Source: Acetobacteraceae bacterium (GTDB lineage: Bacteria > Pseudomonadota > Alphaproteobacteria > Acetobacterales > Acetobacteraceae). From it: a stretch of 64,000 nt of DNA. A model generated the notes under the pieces. It made no database searches. It saw nothing but the letters and a program-made list of their open reading frames with translations, and was not told where the DNA came from. This document shows, in pieces, positions 61,101 through 64,000 of this stretch; the first letter of the stretch is position 1, and the number at the start of each line of letters is the position of its first letter. The position numbers were made by a program, and so were the translations under genes. The stretch lies in the NCBI GenBank assembly GCA_027482245.1, contig JAIXWG010000053.1, forward strand, positions 61,109 to 125,108, written 5' to 3'.

Positions 61101-61628
61101 GGTGACGACTCGGTCGAGGGCGGCGCCGGCAATGACAGCGCCTATGGTGGCGACGGCGCCGATACCCTCGATGGCGGCGACCATGACGACCTGCTGCTTG
61201 GCGAGGACGGTGGCGACCTGCTGACGGGCGGGCTCGGTACCGACAGGCTCCATGGCGGTTCGGGCAACGATACGCTGGTCGGCGGCGAGGGGGCCGATGT
61301 GCTGCAGGGTGGTGCCGGTGCGGATGAGTTCCGGTTCATGGCACTGTCCGACAGCGCTGGTGCGACCGACCGCATCTTCGACTTCTCCCGCGCCGAGGGC
61401 GATCGCATCGACCTGTCCTTCATCGATGCGGATGCCGTGGCGCCCGGCGACCAGGCCTTCGCCTTTGGTGGCGGCAGCTTCATCGGCGGCGGCATCGCCT
61501 CCATCCGGATCCGTCAGGCTGGCAACATCACACAGGTGCAGGTGGATGATGGCAGCGGCGGCGCGGCGGACATGGTGATCCGCGTTCTCGGTGCCCACGC
61601 CTTCCAAGCGGCCGACTTCATCTTCTGA
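55167..61628 (+). CDS. Giant secreted RTX protein with FG-GAP propellers and cadherin-like repeats
   Basis: The ATG at 55167 has GGAGG upstream and gives 2153 residues; a GTG at 55125 is alternative. There is no N-terminal signal. Related ~110-residue modules (each ending in a TLTLSLTDAEG-like strand) alternate with cadherin-like domains in the first 900 residues. Two propellers with DxDGDGxxD calcium loops occupy about residues 415-670 and 915-1195. Five ~100-residue cadherin-like repeats containing the GWTDPD core follow (about 1205-1715). Then come an Ig-like domain, GGxGxDxxx RTX repeats (about 1811-2060) and a serralysin-type C-terminal secretion domain (DRIFDFSRAEGDRIDLS). It is probably a type I-secreted adhesin or surface protein. 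No secretion genes are in the window. Confidence 0.92.
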   Translation: MSISISRFGPSVSFGENALNATPALLDADVGVFVPLFVTPVRLTVSGLLAEDRVSLPSPGSGLGQVTLRDGQMLFAGQVIGSASGGQGSTFQVTFASGVGASQLEALIESLTFANVSDTPTALRRLTLSLTSSTGGTTSLGLDVTVRAENDAPRITSAAAATFGENGDGIAYQAMAVDPDGPGRITWSLGGVDAALFTIDSSGAVRFRAAPDFEAPADAGGDNRYDIVVTATDGSAARDQPVAIQVTNVFEGWDIAGLPGPMAAPFSNRPTALAPEVRLTPGDAIAGGRLTVHGLNGGDTIDLRASAEPGAPAVSLGGDGMVRYDGIVVGSAGWHRHMAGSTSFYVAFNDAATPEAAQAVMRGLSFTAWLAGPPTRTLTLSLTDAEGREMLPAQVKPSWVPLVGPDAPLTVLGLNDYTSAAAGDVDGDGRTDILLFDSLSAPRARFFRNTGDGFLELSGSANPVSSVPRDRLGVASTLIDIDGDGRLDLVATGGGLTAWRNTGSGFTAMANPFDGLALTNGGRLLALDVDGDGQTDLVATRGLDAPQVFRNLDGRFTRFAEAEAAFDGLRFARIGGITAGDFNGDGYTDILVVASKSEITRHVVFLGGPEGLKEVSGPDNPLDGLAGATYASGAAYGDLDGDGRGELVLPSFIGLATWTQKAAPTISLVGIHDLWRPDITAPAGVTFAEGGWGDVVSFGLFDGSGRTTGLSLGGPDAGLFTLVGSGTIAFRDAPDFETPRDADGDNIYLLEISSVGGPVTTTVTLRVRVADVAEPPTLLGVTPALILAEEAAALGVRLASDAVLRTGDSLAGGRLLVTGLLPGDGIVVLRGGEGVSAIDLDGDKVTYGGIRIGTLESPAPGSFGIVLDSALDAAALQALIRSLAFVNADDDPAATRTLVLELRDAAGRAVALTATTPRYEAMDDLANPFALIQTSGGSAPAFGDLDGDGLPDLVIGTGDGRLEAWHNAGGVFVRLTGADDPFAGLALPAGRLAPALADLDGDGRLDIMVGSRDAASVVYLQSGEGWAPPSLAGWRNLFFPSEKFAPAFADLNGDGRIDILAGLSDGTVVPLTNSGLGSFLPVVSSNTGRYVGLVDQSGTISVGSLSAPAFVDLDGDGRAELVLGQSDGGFTAWRMPVTGPLQRLAGATDPFASLDAGDWSMPAFFDVDGDGLLDLVSGSADGTLRVWRNTGMAGVPIAVRIVPQDDPPSGPAFKELPASREDMEIFVPASLLLAGWTDPDDATLTVRRLADTSGNAVSIREVSGGWMIVPKTDDDTAIDLVYEVAGREVGATGRARIDLLAQPDLPKAPDRSSLMSSPEDAAVVITSAMLVASWTDPDGDVLTVLRPSVSSGTLTALADANGAVTAWRFQPTADDDEEVVITFDVTDGQFVQRGSILVDLIPVDDAPVPPGRLDLPAADEDSVITIFAADLLSGWTDVDSASLKITELVSSSGTLTRLGPGGWQFVPAPDDDTEVLFTYTVTDSRAADGETGWASAVGQARMDLRPVQEAPTGPLAIQLQDWREDAPAIITEAALLRGWRDPDGDPLAVLGLTADAGLLNVTSTDGSLRIWRYEPDRDAFGDVTFSYFVTDGQNVRMVTAQLRLQPVDDAAEGPGTITLAPIPATASHRITAAELLAGWTDRDSPSLKVIDLTASGGQLAQTAEGEWLLTAPGADQGPVLLTYGVVDARATFGVGSVGEWAIARGTASLPLGLVNAPAEGSVWLEPFEGGLRATAWLCDADGVGPLTWRWQAQDTVTGAWSDLAGADTATVRPETTEVLRAVARYTDGRGAVEEVASAALRFLPGGPGPDLLNGAAGDDALAGREGADTLRGDTGDDRLDGGASADVIVGAAGADQIDGGTGDDRLLGGTGTDSILGGGGNDSAYGGDGADTVDGGVDDDLVQGDGGNDLLKGGLGDDRLHGGAGNDSLEGGAGEDSAYGGEGDDTIDGGDHDDLVRGEGGADLLMGGLGADRLYGAAGDDSVEGGAGNDSAYGGDGADTLDGGDHDDLLLGEDGGDLLTGGLGTDRLHGGSGNDTLVGGEGADVLQGGAGADEFRFMALSDSAGATDRIFDFSRAEGDRIDLSFIDADAVAPGDQAFAFGGGSFIGGGIASIRIRQAGNITQVQVDDGSGGAADMVIRVLGAHAFQAADFIF
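58777..60310 (+). repeat. Five tandem ~100-residue cadherin-like repeats
   Basis: Within the RTX gene, five units share an ED...ITxxxLLxGWTDPDxxxLxV core, a TDDDTxxxxTYxVTD-like strand and a DLxPVDDAP linker. The copies are diverged, so the array is old. The linkers carry Asp/Glu residues suited to calcium binding. Confidence 0.75.
60903..61388 (+). repeat. 162-bp higher-order repeat in the RTX region
   Basis: Blocks starting at 60903, 61065 and 61227 repeat with an exact 162-bp period (54 residues, six RTX nonapeptides). Each begins GGLGxDRL and the first two contain GNDSAYGG/EDSAYGG and DGGDHDDL. The third is cut short by the C-terminal domain. The block may expand or contract by recombination. 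Confidence 0.75.
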
Positions 61629-62211
61629 GGATTCAGGGGTTAGGTTGCGGTCCCGTCCCGGGTGGTGGTGCAGAAGCGACGGAGCCCCGGCGCGAGGCAA
61701 AGCTCCTGGGCGAGCCTGGCGCAGGGCCCCGGGCAACTACCGCGGTGATGTTCGTCAGGGTTGGGTTGTCGAGACCTGCGACCCTGATCTTGGACCGGCC
61801 ACGACGTCGATGACAGGATCGCCCTTCGGCGGTCGTTCGGTTGGATGCCAAGGGCGTTCGACGGGCTCCGACGCAAGCTTCTTGCGGGCGAGGTGACCGG
61901 CGCCGCGCATGGCGAGCGCAGCCCCGACCGGCTGGTGCAGCGCAATGGCTACCCGGACCGTGACTGGCAGACCCGGGCCAGCACCGTCGAGCCACGGAGC
62001 CCGAAGCCCCGGCGTGGCTCCTGCTTCCCGGCCTTCCTGAAGCCCCGCATGACCGCCCAGAAGGCGCTGACCCAGGAGGCCCAGGTCGAGGGCATCGCGA
62101 CCCGATCGGTGGACGGCCTGGTCCGCGCGATGGGCATGGAAGGCATCAGCCGCAGCCCGTGATGCCCTTGCATATGCGGGCAAGGCGCACAGACAACCTC
62201 CCTGCCTGTCG
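61629..62211. other. Degraded mobile-element region between RTX and patatin genes
   Basis: About 580 bp without an intact gene. The IS256-type fragment at 61845-62162 occupies the second half. The first 215 bp contain no frame with recognisable domains. No terminal inverted repeats could be recognised by eye. Confidence 0.5.
61845..62162 (+). pseudogene. IS256-family transposase remnant
   Basis: An open frame of 105 codons carries the diagnostic IS256 sequence [19 protein letters not shown], then [38 protein letters not shown]. Only the N-terminal third survives, because a stop (TGA) follows where family members continue with SKSQVSRL. A matching upstream piece ([10 protein letters not shown]) lies in another frame just before it, which shows a frameshift and a small internal deletion. 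It is a degraded insertion sequence and lies between the RTX and patatin genes. Confidence 0.8.
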
Positions 62212-63867
62212 TCACCGTGTTGGCGGTGCGGCGCCGATGGCATCCATCATGCGCGCGAAGCTCAGCACTTCCTGGTGGCTGAAGGTGTCCAACTCGAAGC
62301 CGGCCTTGAGCATGAGCCTGGCCGCGCTGGCGTTGAGGACCCAGTTCATGGGGGCTGCCTCACCCTCACGCTGCGGGCGGCGGAGGCCGATATGGACGAA
62401 GCGGCGTTGCTGCCGGATGTCGCCGTCAACCGCATGCGGCGATGAACAGTGGTCGCGGCGCAGGATGTGGAGGGCATCCTGGCCATGGACTGAGCGCGTG
62501 GCGGCAAGCCCGGCGATCGGCGCCAGGAGCTGGGTCAACTCCGTGGCGCCGCCGCGCCGCGCCAGGATATCGTCCGGCAGGACCGACAGCCGTTGCGCCA
62601 ATTGGCAGCTGACCGTCAACTCCCGCAGGCTGTACGCGCCCTCCGGCCTCGTCCCGCCATTTTCGATCTGTTCCCATCCATCCGCGTCGTTGCTGATCAC
62701 GACGATGACGGGAACCAGCCGGCCTGGCCTGATGTGCGAGAAGCGGTTGACCGCCTCGGCGAGCTCGGCCGCGGTCCTTGCGCCGTAATTCTCGAAATAG
62801 CCGCCATCCAGCAGCTTACGCCGTTCCTCCATGTCATGCCGCTTCGTGCAGCCGATGACGATGGTTCGACTGTTGTAGCGGCCCGCCGGGGACAGATAGG
62901 GGAAGCGGGCGGCGTTCAGTACCGCGGTCTCCGCCGCGATGTCCTGGCCCCACATGGCGGCCTCCGTCGCCCAGCGCGGTTCGTCTTCGCATGGCCGGTC
63001 CCGTGGCACGACGCCATCAGGGGGCAGCAGTTCCGTCAGCAGGTCATCGGCATTCGCGAAGATCTCGTCCTCCGGCCGAAAGCGGAACGTCGCCGTGATC
63101 GCGCGCCGGCCGGTCGCGTTGTCCGTGCCGTTCAGCAGCAGATGCGGCAGGTCGGCGCGGTGCGGCGGCCTCAGCCCGCCGATCAGGCCGGGCGCCGGAC
63201 GCGTCGGGAAGCTGGCCTCCCAGTAACGGCGGAAGGCGCCTTCCAGCATCGCGCCGCGGTCATGCCCGGCCGGCAGCAGGCGTCCCAGCGGCCCCGCCAG
63301 CGTGTCGTTCAGGAAGTAGGTGGCGATGCTGGCCGACAGCAGGTCACGCGATGCAAGCCCCTCCAGCGCCGCGGTCGTCCGCGCCCAATCCACGCCCAGG
63401 CTGCGCGCCGGCGCAGTGGCCGGCGGATCGGGAAAGGCATGCCGCGCCTGCATGTAGGTGACGGCGCCCAGCGCGCCGCCGGACACCGCGCTGACGGCGA
63501 AGAGGTACCGGCTGAAGTCGCCGCCGCTGGCGGAATCGAGCTCGCGAAAGACCGAAAGAGTCCACAATGCCGCGCGGCTCGCCCCGCCCGCCGTCGCCAC
63601 GATGACGACCGGCATCGGGCGGTCGTCCGGCCACAGGTCGCGCCGCGCCTCCACCCAGCCCCGCAAGGCTTGCTCGAAGCAGGGGCGGCGCAACTCGCCC
63701 GGTGAGGACGGCCGGGCGTCGTGGCAGGTGCCGTCGCCGTTCAGCGGCTCATGCAGCACCCTGTCGCTGCGCGGGATCGTGTAACGGGCCGGATGGTCCC
63801 AGACGCCGGGCGGCGCGAAGACCAGCCAGAAGAAGACACCAAGGCCGGCCCAGCGGCTGAACAGCAC
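62212..63867 (-). CDS. Patatin-like phospholipase, probably 5'-truncated
   Basis: The 551-residue frame starts at GTG 63867 with a hydrophobic segment (WAGLGVFFWLVFAPPG). The patatin-like region begins at VVIVATAGGASRAALWTLSVFREL. The oxyanion/nucleophile segment AVSAVSGGALGAV follows, with Ala in the first position of the usual GxSxG. The catalytic Asp motif is DGGYFENYG near residue 365. It probably hydrolyses lipids at a membrane. In the same frame the sequence stays open to the transposase stop at 63898-63900, and the codons before the GTG (VPYLGRRADV) look like the cut end of a longer gene. An IS5-type element therefore probably removed or separated the true 5' end. Confidence 0.75.
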   Translation of the reverse strand: MLFSRWAGLGVFFWLVFAPPGVWDHPARYTIPRSDRVLHEPLNGDGTCHDARPSSPGELRRPCFEQALRGWVEARRDLWPDDRPMPVVIVATAGGASRAALWTLSVFRELDSASGGDFSRYLFAVSAVSGGALGAVTYMQARHAFPDPPATAPARSLGVDWARTTAALEGLASRDLLSASIATYFLNDTLAGPLGRLLPAGHDRGAMLEGAFRRYWEASFPTRPAPGLIGGLRPPHRADLPHLLLNGTDNATGRRAITATFRFRPEDEIFANADDLLTELLPPDGVVPRDRPCEDEPRWATEAAMWGQDIAAETAVLNAARFPYLSPAGRYNSRTIVIGCTKRHDMEERRKLLDGGYFENYGARTAAELAEAVNRFSHIRPGRLVPVIVVISNDADGWEQIENGGTRPEGAYSLRELTVSCQLAQRLSVLPDDILARRGGATELTQLLAPIAGLAATRSVHGQDALHILRRDHCSSPHAVDGDIRQQRRFVHIGLRRPQREGEAAPMNWVLNASAARLMLKAGFELDTFSHQEVLSFARMMDAIGAAPPTR

Positions 63868-63886
63868 GACGTCCGCACGGCGGCCT

Positions 63887-64000
63887 AGGTAGGGGACTCA
63901 TTTGACCCACTCGCTGATGCTGGCGACGAGAGCGAGGGCGGCGAGGAAGTTTCGGGCGAGGCGGTCGTAGCGAGTGGCGATACGGCGCCAGTTTTTCAGC
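63887..64000 (-). mobile_element. IS5-family insertion sequence, 3' end (transposase C-terminus)
   Basis: The minus strand from 64000 to 63901 encodes LKNWRRIATRYDRLARNFLA followed by ALALVASISEWVK and a TGA at 63898-63900, which is the characteristic end of IS5/IS427-type transposases. The element continues beyond the window. A CTAG tetranucleotide at 63885-63888, the kind of target these elements favour, sits where the element should end, next to the patatin-like gene. Confidence 0.8.

Noticed and set aside
60600..61350. Regular repeats that might suggest a CRISPR array
   Set aside because: The period is set by the 9-residue RTX motif within one open frame. There are no identical repeats with unique spacers and no cas genes.

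Overview
The window is very GC-rich, with dense antisense open frames throughout. Its gene content fits an alphaproteobacterium of the Acetobacteraceae (Roseomonas-like) type. That is inferred from eleven orphan Bug-family (tripartite tricarboxylate transporter) periplasmic binding proteins scattered among catabolic genes, plus an alphaproteobacterial-style chemosensory cluster. No tRNA, rRNA or CRISPR was seen.

Layout. (1) 46-11864: a strong terminator, then a minus-strand, largely coupled operon of about 13 genes. Read from its promoter it encodes a GST, CaiB/BaiF CoA-transferase, carboxymuconolactone decarboxylase-like protein, LigI-like amidohydrolase, four Bug proteins, a crotonase, two more Bug proteins, a class II aldolase and a dihydroxyphthalate-decarboxylase-like protein. 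A 20-bp inverted repeat lies at its promoter. (2) 11894-15355: a 2-hydroxyacid dehydrogenase divergent from a two-subunit Fe-S fumarase/tartrate-dehydratase type hydratase and a Bug protein, with a second copy of the same inverted repeat between them. (3) 15352-24026: a family 5 binding protein, a Rid-family protein, a cluster of palindromic repeats, a fused TRAP permease (DctQM) divergent from its DctP and a GAF protein, then a ROK regulator with another family 5 binding protein.

(4) 24081-28777: a ZntA-like P-type ATPase, a small hypothetical ORF, a secreted phytase-like esterase and a hexapeptide acyltransferase with a problematic 5' end. Direct repeats resembling Pho boxes precede this phosphorus-flavoured set. 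(5) 28761-37077: a heavy-metal RND efflux system (TolC, CzcA-type pump, divergent adaptor) followed by a divergently transcribed two-component pair. (6) 37304-47840: a tight ten-gene chemosensory operon. It contains a soluble receptor with two signalling tips, a three-domain CheW, CheB, a HEAT-repeat protein, CheR, CheY, CheA, a STAS-like protein, a second CheY and a membrane-anchored receptor-like protein. This is the strongest candidate for a little-described system.

(7) 47859-54641: a second organic-acid cluster with IclR regulator, SMP-30 lactonase, 2-hydroxyacid dehydrogenase and four Bug proteins around a divergent promoter that carries a perfect 15-bp palindrome. (8) 54642-64000: a 525-bp non-coding gap, a 2153-residue secreted RTX/FG-GAP/cadherin-like protein, an IS256-type transposase relic, a patatin-like lipase whose 5' end abuts an insertion sequence, and the 3' end of an IS5-family transposase at the window edge.

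How the parts may work together: the Bug, TRAP and family 5 binding proteins probably capture carboxylates or other small nutrients. The adjoining lactonases, CoA-transferase, hydratases, aldolase and dehydrogenases probably process them. None of the Bug proteins has TctA/TctB membrane partners here. All functional statements rest on reading motifs; no search was run.
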